Assembly (NCBI RefSeq): GCF_006210265.1
Contig: NZ_VCNC01000008.1
Location: forward strand, 22,530-86,529
Origin: Desulfovibrio sp. UCD-KL4C
Lineage (GTDB): Bacteria > Desulfobacterota > Desulfovibrionia > Desulfovibrionales > Desulfovibrionaceae
Reading direction: 5' to 3'
Length of the DNA stretch: 64,000 bases
Shown: positions 26,233 through 35,090 of the stretch, piece by piece
How the letters are laid out: each line of letters begins with the position of its first letter
Position numbering within the stretch: position 1 is the first letter of the stretch
Program-made: the position numbers and the translations under genes
The notes under the pieces: model-generated
Database searches by the model: none
What the model was told of the DNA's origin: nothing
Seen by the model: only the letters and a program-made list of their open reading frames with translations

Positions 26233-27783
26233 TTATTTATTGCGAAGCAAGGCCGTAAGCGTGACCAGATCATGGCGGATATTTTCAGGGAGTGCTCGGA
26301 AGGGTTGCATCACCGTACCGGGATATCCCTCAGTTATTATCTTGAATGCGCGGTCCGGTTCTAAGGAAAATCGTTGTAAATCCGGCGGAGCCGGGCGCAA
26401 AGTGTGTCCGAATTTACTGATATTTCCGTTTTGGGCGTGACAAGTTGCACAGGAATCTTTCCAAACTTGTTTGGCCTGGTTGCTCACGGTATGTTTAGAG
26501 ATTGTAACTGGGTGGAACATGGCGAATTGTTTATCCAGTTCCGCAAGCAGGCTGTCGATCTTATCGCCGTCAAACATAGTGAAATACGGCATGTCTGAAC
26601 CATCAATTCCCTTAAGTATAAGCTCACGCACGTACGCTTTGTCGGCACGGATAGCGGTCAGATTCTCAGCTTTGATCAGCAGCCGTTTAGCGGCAGGTCC
26701 GCCGCCTATTCCGCCTGCTCCATGGCATGGTTGGCAACTGCCTTTATAGAAGGTGCTGCCGTTATTGTACACTGTTGCCAATTTGGTCTTGAATCTCTCC
26801 AAGGCCTGTTTGCGATATTTGCTCAGGTCGGCAGATTCCTTTTTTAAGGAGGCCCTTGCCTGCTTATGCAATAAGTTCAGCGTGGTGTTTTGCAAAAACT
26901 GCCGAGCCATCAACATGGATACGAAGATTATGGGCAGCAGAAGCAGTGGAGACATTATTCTTGGGGTTGTCGGGGGACAGGATGGGCGTAAAGTCCAGGC
27001 TAGTACCACCGCAATTATCGATCCCAAGGTAACCGCTGCTAATACAGGCCAGTTGAATACGCTAGCTACTGTGAATAATAAAGGAACACCTATTGCCACC
27101 TGAAACAAGATGCCCCCTAGCAGCCAGCGTTGCAGTTTGGCGCTCTTGTCTCCATTTCTTTTGGAAAAGAATATGTGGAAGGTCGCTCCGAAGACAACGG
27201 CTGCGCCGAGCACATGCAGGTAGCGGAACAGCCAATGTGGCAGATAAACAGAAGACAGGGGTATGGTTCTGGCCCCAAACTGAGCCCATGATTCCGGCCG
27301 TTCCATCAGGGACAAGGCTCCGGTGAACACAACGGGCACAGTGAGCAGGGCTCCTACGCCTAGTGCACCGCAAAGAAAGGGGAGCCATGGGCTGGTTAGC
27401 ATTTTGCGTTCAAACAGTTCGATGCTTAAAAAAGCAAAGATAAGCAGAGGAATGATTGCCAGCCATGTGTAGGCGAATAGTCCGGTAACCGTGAAAAAGC
27501 CCAATGAAGATATTACCTGAATGATTAAAAGCGGAGCTACACCGAGGACAACAGCTAAGCTTTTGAGTCCTAGGTGAGACTTGATCATCCCTTGGTTCCA
27601 TACCAATTCATCTCGATCACCGGAAAACAGCCCCTGCAGAAAGAAAATAAAACCGAGCATGGCTGTTCCTAACATGAGCAGTACGAATAGTAGATGCAAT
27701 CCAAAGGTAATGAAGAGTAGGACGTGTAACCACCCCTCACTGAGCGGTAGTGCAAGAAACAAATCTTTCCATTGTTCCATCAC
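26233..27783 (-). CDS. Polytopic membrane protein with C-terminal dihaem cytochrome c
   Basis: A 516-residue protein with about eight to nine membrane helices in residues 18-295, then a periplasmic tail with two CXXCH haem sites (350-354 CQPCH and 445-449 CATCH). Histidines inside the membrane part (His20, His30, His183, His190, His203) could bind b-type haem. I do not recognise the membrane domain precisely; it is not a standard CydB. It overlaps the stop of the CydA-like gene by ATGA, so it is probably a second subunit of that complex, passing electrons between membrane and periplasm. Base composition is visibly richer in G+C than cysE or the genes beyond 30.1 kb. Confidence 0.75.
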   Translation of the reverse strand: MMEQWKDLFLALPLSEGWLHVLLFITFGLHLLFVLLMLGTAMLGFIFFLQGLFSGDRDELVWNQGMIKSHLGLKSLAVVLGVAPLLIIQVISSLGFFTVTGLFAYTWLAIIPLLIFAFLSIELFERKMLTSPWLPFLCGALGVGALLTVPVVFTGALSLMERPESWAQFGARTIPLSSVYLPHWLFRYLHVLGAAVVFGATFHIFFSKRNGDKSAKLQRWLLGGILFQVAIGVPLLFTVASVFNWPVLAAVTLGSIIAVVLAWTLRPSCPPTTPRIMSPLLLLPIIFVSMLMARQFLQNTTLNLLHKQARASLKKESADLSKYRKQALERFKTKLATVYNNGSTFYKGSCQPCHGAGGIGGGPAAKRLLIKAENLTAIRADKAYVRELILKGIDGSDMPYFTMFDGDKIDSLLAELDKQFAMFHPVTISKHTVSNQAKQVWKDSCATCHAQNGNISKFGHTLRPAPPDLQRFSLEPDRAFKIITEGYPGTVMQPFRALPENIRHDLVTLTALLRNK

Positions 27784-29135
27784 TTCTTCTCCTTGAACAG
27801 CTGAGGCCTCGGGCGGATGTTCTTGTTAGCCATATAGTAAAGGTAGGTGGACATGGTCAGCCTCTCCTGTTCCGAGCCGGTAAATGGGGGCATGAAAGGC
27901 ATCATATTTTCGGTAATGGACGTGATGGCATTGACGCCTTCTAAGGTTCTTCCCTGCAACCGTTTATTTATGTCATTAATTCCGCCTATGGTGTGACACA
28001 CTCCGCAGTTAGCATCGAATAAAGCTCGTCCGGAGACAGCGTAAGGCGCGTCATCAGTAGTCGTATTTATCCAGCTTAAAGAGTTTAGCAGATTACGATT
28101 TTTTGCTTGGGAAGCCTCTGTTCGGACCATAGGGATCTGGTTGGCATACATATAACCCGGCAGTAGATACGGCCCGCGCACGAATTCGCGCACACGTTCA
28201 AATTCGGTCACCATGCCTATGCTCAGTATTACGCAGGGGATAAACATAATCAGACTCAATTTGTGACGACGTAGCATAGCAGCTAATGCAGCAAAGAGAA
28301 GACAGGTTGCTGCCGCAATATTGATTGCGGGCAGGAACTTAGTATTTTGAGACCATGCCGAGGTGGCTACAGCAAATTTCCAGTGGGTCAGATAGGTTTC
28401 TGGAACACGGGAAAAATAGATAAAGGTTGCCACTCCCGTGCAGATTCCGGCGATGAGCATGGTCCATCCGCAAGTGCGAAGTATTTTGCCGCGTTCTTCC
28501 GTGCTTCCCTTGAAGCGCCATGAAGTCCAGCCCATAGCCAAGAGCGCCCCCATGGTGATACCGGCTGCTATGCGCAGGATGCACTGGGGTATAAAGGTCG
28601 GGTTGAAGTAGGCCTGAACAAATTCTCCGCCCTGAGGCCAACCGTCCGGGGTCAGCATGAATCCGAGGATGCCGGAGATGAGAACAGCGGAACTGAAGGC
28701 TGAAAATAGGTAACCCCAACCAGCGAGCATAAGTTTGCGGGGGTGTTGTTCTGCTAAGCGATCCCAAAGAAAGTAGTAGATGAGTAAGAATATTACTTCA
28801 ACGGTGAAAGCTATCCACTCTATGAACCAAGGCCAGAAAAACAGGTGAATCAGGGAACCTATACCTGCCGGGGATAGAATCCCTGTAATGAACCAGATCC
28901 CCACACCGGTAACTGCTCCCACAGAGGTGGTTATAACCACTACCGTTCCAAGCAGAGAACGTGCTGAATCCTGCCAGAAGCGGCCATGGCCTAGGGCGTG
29001 GATGGTTTGAAACATGACAATCATAAACGTTGTGCCTATCGCCACGCCATGGCTGATCAATACATGGACCACAGCGTTTAAGGCGATAGTCATGCCGTCG
29101 CCAAGTACGGGAATATGCAACACAGGGAAGGTCAT
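27780..29135 (-). CDS. CydA-like bd-oxidase subunit fused to cytochrome c
   Basis: A 451-residue relative of bd quinol oxidase subunit I. His24 (AVVHVLISHG) matches the CydA haem d ligand. Glu106 and Glu113 in FIEWIAFTVE match the two conserved glutamates, and WDRL follows as in CydA. Glu311 and Arg314 (EFERVRE) match the pair that binds haem b595 and its surroundings. The His186 equivalent, a haem b558 ligand, seems to be absent: the matching segment reads QCILRIAAG. A cytochrome c domain (CGVCH 377-381) is fused at the C-terminus. No CydB is present. It resembles the cytochrome c-fused branch of the bd superfamily. The role (oxygen reduction or quinone-cytochrome transfer) is undetermined. 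Confidence 0.85.
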   Translation of the reverse strand: MTFPVLHIPVLGDGMTIALNAVVHVLISHGVAIGTTFMIVMFQTIHALGHGRFWQDSARSLLGTVVVITTSVGAVTGVGIWFITGILSPAGIGSLIHLFFWPWFIEWIAFTVEVIFLLIYYFLWDRLAEQHPRKLMLAGWGYLFSAFSSAVLISGILGFMLTPDGWPQGGEFVQAYFNPTFIPQCILRIAAGITMGALLAMGWTSWRFKGSTEERGKILRTCGWTMLIAGICTGVATFIYFSRVPETYLTHWKFAVATSAWSQNTKFLPAINIAAATCLLFAALAAMLRRHKLSLIMFIPCVILSIGMVTEFERVREFVRGPYLLPGYMYANQIPMVRTEASQAKNRNLLNSLSWINTTTDDAPYAVSGRALFDANCGVCHTIGGINDINKRLQGRTLEGVNAITSITENMMPFMPPFTGSEQERLTMSTYLYYMANKNIRPRPQLFKEKK

Positions 29136-30013
29136 TTGATTGCCTCCACTGGGAGCTTAATAACGCGTTTTATTTTGTTGGGATGGGTTGCCATGTATTT
29201 GGGTCGAGGCTGCTCATGGGCATATGCAGCCACATTTAAAGCCTGTTCCTTGGTCAAGATCGGACCGGATTTAGGCATGAAACGCCAAGTGAAGACTGAA
29301 AAAGTTCTAAGTCGGTGCATGCCTGCGCCGTCATTGAAAGATTTATCTCCCCATAGCGCAGGAGCAATGAGTGTTCCGTGTCCGTCGTCACCGTGACATC
29401 GGGAACAGACGTCTGCGTAAATTTTCTTGCCCGCAGCGACATCAGCTTTACTGTCTATGCCGAGGTCGTGGGGTACTCCCAACCATGGCGGGTTGGAGTA
29501 TATGGGGACTCCCTTGGAAATCCATTGGTAGTAGACCAGTAGAGACTGCATAATTTGGCTATTTGGAGCCGGAGCCTTGCCGTTCATGCTGCGCTCGAAA
29601 CACCCTTGAGTACGCAAGGCAAGGTCTGCTGTGTATTCCCTGCGATTGCGATAGGCTGGGTATTTAGCGCCCACGCCGACCAGAGAGAGTGTGTCCTTGC
29701 TGCGTCCTCCCTCGAAGTGGCAATTAGTGCAAGCCAAATCGTTGCCCACATACTCACTGGCGTACTTTTGGGTCTCAGTCATGATCTTATAGCCGATCAT
29801 GACCTGCTCACGGATGGATTTTGGTGCGTCTTCCAGTGCTGGAGGGTTGAAGAGCGGTTCAAGCGCAGCAACATGTCCACTGGAATTGGAAGTCACGGAG
29901 GTCGCTATTCTGGCTTGCGGGACAGTCCATTGGAAAAATATGGCCAGCCATGCACCGAACGCTAGTAACAGGACTATCAATGTCAGAGAAAAATACAATT
30001 TTTTATTATTCAT
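29132..30013 (-). CDS. TsdA-like dihaem cytochrome c (thiosulfate dehydrogenase family)
   Basis: A 293-residue cytochrome anchored by one N-terminal helix (residues 8-28). Haem sites are CTNCH 95-99 and CSRCH 203-207. Between them is GCFERSMNGK, where Cys138 matches the cysteine axial ligand of the active-site haem in TsdA and SoxA. The C-terminal FMPKSGP...LNVAAYAHEQPRP fits the TsdA second-haem region with its Met ligand. TsdA enzymes join two thiosulfates to tetrathionate or run in reverse. The ATG at 30013 is preferred because GGAG lies five bases upstream; an in-frame ATG at 30034 lacks this. It overlaps the CydA-like gene by four bases and heads the operon. Confidence 0.82.
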   Translation of the reverse strand: MNNKKLYFSLTLIVLLLAFGAWLAIFFQWTVPQARIATSVTSNSSGHVAALEPLFNPPALEDAPKSIREQVMIGYKIMTETQKYASEYVGNDLACTNCHFEGGRSKDTLSLVGVGAKYPAYRNRREYTADLALRTQGCFERSMNGKAPAPNSQIMQSLLVYYQWISKGVPIYSNPPWLGVPHDLGIDSKADVAAGKKIYADVCSRCHGDDGHGTLIAPALWGDKSFNDGAGMHRLRTFSVFTWRFMPKSGPILTKEQALNVAAYAHEQPRPKYMATHPNKIKRVIKLPVEAIK

Positions 30014-30186
30014 GGTGACTCCGGTTGAACACATAGAAACGTTGTTTTCCCAATTTCACATGAGGAGGCTACTAGGAGAATGGAAGATAAGTACCAGTAT
30101 TTAAATGGGCGATCAACTCTACCTTATAAATATCATGGTTAAAATATGTAAGAGATTCTATGTTCTCTTAATGATTCAGAATTTTC

Positions 30187-30279
30187 GTCGAAAAAGCTGA
30201 TTTAAAAACGGATATTGATATTCATTGCAGATCCAAAATTGGAGAAGATTTCTATGTAGATCATGGGGTAGGGGCGTAG
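30187..30279 (+). pseudogene. Relic of a serine acetyltransferase gene
   Basis: About 30 codons on the plus strand read KTDIDIHCRSKIGEDFYVDHGVGA and then a stop. They match residues 185-208 of the intact cysE product (KTGIDIHPGAQIG, then FFIDHGTG) in the same order and spacing. No start, no N-terminal domain and no further hexapeptide repeats are visible around it, so it is a remnant. The rest of the 372-base gap (30014-30385) shows nothing else except the promoter region of the cytochrome operon. Confidence 0.75.
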
Positions 30280-30385
30280 GAGTAGCGTTTTGTACTAAAT
30301 AAGAATGGCGGAAAGTATTAATTTCCCGCAATTTGTTGTTACTTAAACTTACTCAAAGAAAGTTGAATGCGTTAATATGTTATCT

Positions 30386-30841
30386 TTATTGTTGTGCTGT
30401 ATTGCCTTGTAAAAGTTGATGTTTGTTCAGTGCGTTAGGTAGGTCATTGATGCAGTAGTTTATGTAGTAAGTTGAGAAAATAATAGTATAGAAATAGTTC
30501 ATTTTAAGTTTGAAATTGTATTTATTTAACGCATACGCTTGTAAAGCTTTTCGCGCGTTTAGTGCAAACATAACATAGAAAACACCTAATACTACTTCTG
30601 GAATTATCAGCAGTAAGTCTATCTGAATATCTAATCCTGAAAAACTTTCCAGACCTACACATACAGCCATTATGATAGTGTAAGAATCTTTAAAAATACT
30701 GATTTTTGTAATTTTACTTATAACTTTGTGGTTCCTGTGTATCCACATAAGTGGATATATTCCAAGGGTTACGACTGTAAGTAGCAAGAAATTTAATGTC
30801 TTAGTGTTGATTATATTTTTTAGTTCATTAATATCATTCAT
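30386..30841 (-). CDS. Small membrane protein resembling DUF4234
   Basis: A 151-residue protein with about three to four hydrophobic segments. The start (LLTVVTLGIYPLMWIHRNHKVI, residues about 21-42) matches the pattern of DUF4234-type membrane proteins, with a helix, then a Trp, then a basic HRNHK motif. The function is unknown. The gene is very AT-rich, in contrast to the adjacent cytochrome operon. It is a single gene with the ATG after an AGGTAAT-like ribosome site; a terminator for the acyl-CoA ligase operon lies upstream. Confidence 0.65.
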   Translation of the reverse strand: MNDINELKNIINTKTLNFLLLTVVTLGIYPLMWIHRNHKVISKITKISIFKDSYTIIMAVCVGLESFSGLDIQIDLLLIIPEVVLGVFYVMFALNARKALQAYALNKYNFKLKMNYFYTIIFSTYYINYCINDLPNALNKHQLLQGNTAQQ

Positions 30842-30997
30842 AAAATTACCTTTGTGAATTGGCTAGTTACCAATTTTTGTTCATGTCTGAGTTAGAATTA
30901 TTAATTAAAAAAATGTCTAAGTTTGTACCAAGATTAGCTTACGCAGTGTTATGCAATTCAATTTGCAGGTCAATTCCAAGCTCATTGTTGTTTCATT

Positions 30998-31037
30998 AAA
31001 AAAGTCCCTTTAATGCCCGTGCACCAAAGGGATTTTT
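30998..31037 (-). terminator. Terminator after the second acyl-CoA ligase gene
   Basis: The stem AAAAAGTCCCTTT / AAAGGGATTTTT with a loop of about 14 bases. On the minus strand the T run follows, ending the regulator-ligase unit that stops at 31062. Confidence 0.82.
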
Positions 31038-31061
31038 AATATGATTTTTTTGAATGAATTT

Positions 31062-32708
31062 CTATTTATATATTTCTTCGTCTTTAGCCCTGATCTCAGC
31101 TCGTTTAATTTTGCCGCTGATAGTTTTAGGCAGTTCGGTAACGTAATCGATCACTCTGGGATATTTGTAGGGAGCTGTAACCTTTTTTACATGGTTTTGC
31201 AGTTCTTTGGTCAGCTCATCTGAGGCAGTAAAACCTTCGCCCAGAACAACGGTTGCTTTAACAGCCTGACCTCGTACAGGATCGGGAATGCCTGTTACAG
31301 CAGATTCAATGACCGCAGGGTGGGTAATGAGTGCACTTTCTACTTCAAAAGGCCCAATGCGGTAACCTGAACTTTTAATAAGGTCATCAGTTCTGCCGAG
31401 AAACCAGAAATAACCGTCCTCGTCCATCCATGCTTTGTCTCCGGTTTGATAGTAGCCGTCTACAATTACGCTTGCGGTCTTTTCCGGCTCGTCAAGGTAT
31501 CCCGTGAATAGTCCTATTGGTTTGACAGGATCGATTTTTACACAGATCTGGCCTTCTTCTCCGGCTGTACATTTATTTCCTTCCGTATCTATCAAAGCAA
31601 TATTCCAGCCGGGGCATGGTTTACCGATAGAACCAGGTTTTGGAATCATGTGAGGGAATGTTGCAATCTGCAATGTGGATTCAGTTTGACCGTATCCTTC
31701 GTAAAGGAGGAGCCCTGTTGCTTCTTTCCACGCTTCAAAAACAGAACCATTAAGAAGCTCTCCTGCGGTTGTGCAATGAGTCAGGGAAGAAAGATCATAT
31801 TTGGTGAGATCTTCACGGATCATAAATCTATACACTGTCGGTGGTGCGCAGAAAGATGTTATTTTGTGCTCGGCAATAATGTGCAACAGCTCCGCAGGGT
31901 CAAATTTACCACGGAAATCCCAAGTGAAAACAACTGATCCGGCCATCCATTGTCCGTAGAATTTACCCCATACAGCTTTTCCCCAGCCGGTATCGGCAAG
32001 AGTTAGATGAATATTGCCGGGGCCTAGGTCATGCCAGTATGCACCTGTGGTGAAATGTCCAAGTGGATAGTTGTGCGTATGCTCTACCATCTTAGGAAGA
32101 CCGGTGGTTCCTGATGAAAAGAAAATGAGTAGTGGATCGTCACCGCAAGCGCAGTCAGACGGACGAGGGAAAGAGTCTGAGCTTTCAGCACATAGACTGA
32201 CAAAATCAAGCCAGCCGTCAGCAAGTTTATCGCCACCTGCTTGAATAAGGACTTTTAAAGTCGGGCACTTTGTATTTGCGGTTTCAACTCGTTCGGCAAC
32301 AGAATCTTCTGTAATAATACATTTAATCTTTGCAAAATTAACGCGAAATTCAATGTCTTTAACAGTCAGTAAATTGGGCGAGGGGACTGGGACAGCCCCA
32401 ATTTTATGACAGGCAAGCATTGAAATCCACCAGTCAATGCGGCGATACAGAATAATCATAACTCTGTCCCCTTTGGATATCCCTGCTTTGGTCAGTCCGT
32501 TAGCCAGCCTTGAAGATTCTTTGGAGAAAAACTCAAAATCTTTTTCAGCGCGAACTCCGTCAGGGTCAATGTGAATCATTGCCAATCGGTTTGGAGTTTC
32601 CGCTGCAAATTTATCTACAACATCAAAAGCAAAGTTGAAATTATCAGGGACTTCAACTTTGTACTTTTCACAGAACTCCGAATAGGAGCTGAAATTTTCT
32701 TTCTGCAT
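31062..32708 (-). CDS. AMP-forming acyl-CoA synthetase, medium-chain type
   Basis: A 548-residue adenylate-forming enzyme. Core motifs are LLIFFSSGTTGLPK (P-loop-like A3), YGQTE (A5), YQTGDKAWMDEDGYFWFLGRTDD (A7-A8 region) and the catalytic lysine near the end in PKTISGKIKR. The N-terminal region and overall layout match the acetyl/medium-chain acyl-CoA synthetase branch (Acs/ACSM) rather than long-chain FadD. The fatty acid substrate is not readable. It lies 18 bases after a XRE-cupin regulator gene, so both form one unit, and this unit parallels the one at 33423-35657. A terminator follows. Confidence 0.9.
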   Translation of the reverse strand: MQKENFSSYSEFCEKYKVEVPDNFNFAFDVVDKFAAETPNRLAMIHIDPDGVRAEKDFEFFSKESSRLANGLTKAGISKGDRVMIILYRRIDWWISMLACHKIGAVPVPSPNLLTVKDIEFRVNFAKIKCIITEDSVAERVETANTKCPTLKVLIQAGGDKLADGWLDFVSLCAESSDSFPRPSDCACGDDPLLIFFSSGTTGLPKMVEHTHNYPLGHFTTGAYWHDLGPGNIHLTLADTGWGKAVWGKFYGQWMAGSVVFTWDFRGKFDPAELLHIIAEHKITSFCAPPTVYRFMIREDLTKYDLSSLTHCTTAGELLNGSVFEAWKEATGLLLYEGYGQTESTLQIATFPHMIPKPGSIGKPCPGWNIALIDTEGNKCTAGEEGQICVKIDPVKPIGLFTGYLDEPEKTASVIVDGYYQTGDKAWMDEDGYFWFLGRTDDLIKSSGYRIGPFEVESALITHPAVIESAVTGIPDPVRGQAVKATVVLGEGFTASDELTKELQNHVKKVTAPYKYPRVIDYVTELPKTISGKIKRAEIRAKDEEIYK

Positions 32709-32726
32709 GTTATGCTCCTGACTGAG

Positions 32727-33284
32727 TTATAAAATTACGTCCAGCATACGGGCAGATTTTTCATCTAAGCCTCGCATAGCATGAGGTGTGTTGGAGTCGA
32801 AATATAGGGAATCTCCGGCTTCAAGCATTAGTATGCTGTCACCTAGTCGCAATTCTAGGTTGCCTTCCAGGACGTAAATAAATTCCTGCCCGCGATGTGT
32901 AGTAAAATTCATATCTTCTGGACTTTTCGCTGGAACTTCAATCATGAAAGGTTCCATGCGTCTGCCGACAAAGGTTGAAGCAAGGTTCTTGTAGTCGTAG
33001 TCTTTACGCCTATTTACACTGAGTCCTTTACCCTTACGTACAAGTGCGTAGTTCGTCAGATGGGATTCATTTCCGGAAATCAGGACTGTAAGATCAACAC
33101 CGCAGACATGTGCGACGTCCATGAGGTAACTGACAGGAATTTCCAGTTCACCTGATTCATATTTATCAACCAGAGACGGGTTTATACCTACTTCGTTTGC
33201 AAGTTGCGTTATCGTCATGTCTACAGCATCTCTAATCCCTCTGAGTCGCGGAGCAATTTCCTTGTATGCCTTATCATTACTCAT
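32727..33284 (-). CDS. XRE-cupin transcriptional regulator
   Basis: A 185-residue regulator with an N-terminal XRE/Cro HTH (residues 11-65; MTITQLANEVGINPSLVDKYESG contains the two helices) and a C-terminal cupin_2 domain (about 115-182; THRGQEFIYVLEGNLEL and GDSLYFDSNTPHAMRG). The cupin histidines could hold a metal or sense a small molecule. This family often controls a neighbouring metabolic gene, and here the acyl-CoA synthetase follows after 18 bases. It is paralogous to the regulator at 35091. The sensed ligand may be the acid or acyl-CoA handled by the enzyme (inference). Confidence 0.9.
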   Translation of the reverse strand: MSNDKAYKEIAPRLRGIRDAVDMTITQLANEVGINPSLVDKYESGELEIPVSYLMDVAHVCGVDLTVLISGNESHLTNYALVRKGKGLSVNRRKDYDYKNLASTFVGRRMEPFMIEVPAKSPEDMNFTTHRGQEFIYVLEGNLELRLGDSILMLEAGDSLYFDSNTPHAMRGLDEKSARMLDVIL

Positions 33285-33319
33285 ACAGCAGTCTCCCTGA
33301 ATTGATTGATCATATTAAA

Positions 33320-33358
33320 AAAAACGGGGATTTTTCTGGCTTAGATGAAAATCCCCGT
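33320..33358 (-). terminator. Terminator after the first acyl-CoA ligase gene
   Basis: ACGGGGATTTT pairs with AAAATCCCCGT (33324-33358). On the minus strand a run of eight T follows. It separates the two regulator-ligase modules, so each can be transcribed independently. Confidence 0.9.
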
Positions 33359-33422
33359 AAATTTATAATTTAATTCCGTAATTCAGATTAAAAGATTTTG
33401 AAAGTGCAGTTTTATTTGTACT

Positions 33423-35081
33423 TTAAGCACCTGGGAACATTTCTTTAGCAAGTTCTCTTAGTTTATATTTTTGAATTTTGCCGCTGGCTGTCATAGGGTA
33501 AGCTTCAATGAACGCAATGAATTTCGGGATTTTATATTTTGATATTTTTCCTCTGCAATAGTCTACAACATCTTCTTGAGTCATTTCAACATTGTCTTTA
33601 AGAATGATGAATGCTCCTACCTGTTCCCCAAATTTTGCACTTGGGACTCCGGTGACTTGAATGTCCAGTATACCGTCCATTGTATATAGGAATTCTTCAA
33701 TTTCACGGGGGTAGATGTTTTCGCCGCCGCGAATAATCATATCTTTAAGTCTTCCGGTAACAGCAACATAACCTTGCTCATCCATCACGCCGAGGTCTCC
33801 GGAATGGAGCCAACCGTTAATGTCAATATTCGCTGCAGTGGCTTCAGGATTTTTGTAGTACCCCTTCATCACATTGTATCCACGACAGCAGATTTCACCT
33901 GTTTCACCGTAAGCGCATCTTTTGCCACTTTCAGGGTTGATGATATCAACTTCTATTTCAGGCATAGCACGGCCTACTGACGCCGTTCTACGGTCGAGGT
34001 CATCGTCCATGCGTGTCTGTGTCATAACCGGAGATGCTTCGGTTAGGCCGTAACAGATAGTGATGTCTTTCATGTTCATTTTGTCCATGACAGTTTTCAT
34101 TACTTCAACAGGACATGGAGAACCAGCCATGATTCCAGTGCGCAGAGAAGAGTAGCTGAATTTATTGAATAATTTATGATCAAGAATAGCAATAAACATT
34201 GTAGGCACACCGTATAAAGCAGTACACTTTTCCTGATCAATGGAAGCCATGACTAACAGCGGATCGAATCCTTCAAGGATGACCAATGTTGTGCCGTGGT
34301 TGACTGCGGCAAGCACCCCGAGCACGCAACCGAAACAGTGAAAGAGTGGAACCGGGAGGCATAGTCTGTCATTTGAAGTAAAGCCCTGATTCTTTCCGAT
34401 CCAATACCCATTGTTGGCAATATTGTAATGTGTGAGCTGTACGCCTTTGGGGAATCCTGTGGTTCCGGAGGTGTATTGCATATTGATAACATCGTGAGGA
34501 TCAAGTGAGGCCTGTCTCTCTTCATATTCTTCGTCAGAAGTAACTGCAGCGAGGTTTATAACTTCAGGCATGGAGTACATGCCGCGGTGTTTTTCCTGTC
34601 CTAGGAAGAAAACTCTTTTAAGGTTAGGGAATTTCTCACTTTGGAGATACCCTCTTTCCTGAAGGCGCAGTTCAGGGATAAGTTCATAGGTTGTGTTGAT
34701 GTAATCAATTTCTCTGAAACCGTCGATTATGACAAGATTTTCGCATTCAGATTGTTTCAGTAGATATTCCAGTTCTGTCGTGCGATAAAAAGTATTAACT
34801 GTAAGAAGAATAGCTCCGATCTTGGCAGTGGCAAACTGCAAGGCTACCCAGTAAGGGACGTTTGTTGCCCATATAGCGACTTTTTCGCCTTTTTTAATAC
34901 CAAGAGCCATAAGTCCCATAGCAAGATCATCAACCATTGTTCCGAATTCACGGTAGGTCGCTCTGAAATCCCGGTCAACGTATACAACAGCTTCATTATC
35001 CGGCCATTTTTCGACAGTCTCATCAAGCAAAGCGCCGAGTGTTATTTCTCTGAGATGTGATTTTTCCATGTTATTCTCCAT
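33423..35081 (-). CDS. AMP-forming fatty-acid-CoA ligase
   Basis: A 552-residue acyl-CoA ligase of the FadD-like class. Motifs: MQYTSGTTGFPKGVQ (A3), YGLTEASPV (A5), WLHSGDLGVMDEQGYVAVTGRLKDMIIRGGENIYPREIEE (A7-A8) and the catalytic lysine in MTASGKIQKYKLRE. It activates a carboxylic acid with ATP and CoA. Chain length cannot be inferred firmly. The start lies nine bases after the stop of the XRE-cupin regulator at 35091-35657, so the pair is one operon. It is clearly a different subfamily from the synthetase at 31062, so the two modules arose by pairing similar regulators with different ligases rather than simple tandem duplication. Confidence 0.92.
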   Translation of the reverse strand: MENNMEKSHLREITLGALLDETVEKWPDNEAVVYVDRDFRATYREFGTMVDDLAMGLMALGIKKGEKVAIWATNVPYWVALQFATAKIGAILLTVNTFYRTTELEYLLKQSECENLVIIDGFREIDYINTTYELIPELRLQERGYLQSEKFPNLKRVFFLGQEKHRGMYSMPEVINLAAVTSDEEYEERQASLDPHDVINMQYTSGTTGFPKGVQLTHYNIANNGYWIGKNQGFTSNDRLCLPVPLFHCFGCVLGVLAAVNHGTTLVILEGFDPLLVMASIDQEKCTALYGVPTMFIAILDHKLFNKFSYSSLRTGIMAGSPCPVEVMKTVMDKMNMKDITICYGLTEASPVMTQTRMDDDLDRRTASVGRAMPEIEVDIINPESGKRCAYGETGEICCRGYNVMKGYYKNPEATAANIDINGWLHSGDLGVMDEQGYVAVTGRLKDMIIRGGENIYPREIEEFLYTMDGILDIQVTGVPSAKFGEQVGAFIILKDNVEMTQEDVVDYCRGKISKYKIPKFIAFIEAYPMTASGKIQKYKLRELAKEMFPGA

Positions 35082-35090
35082 TTTAACCTT

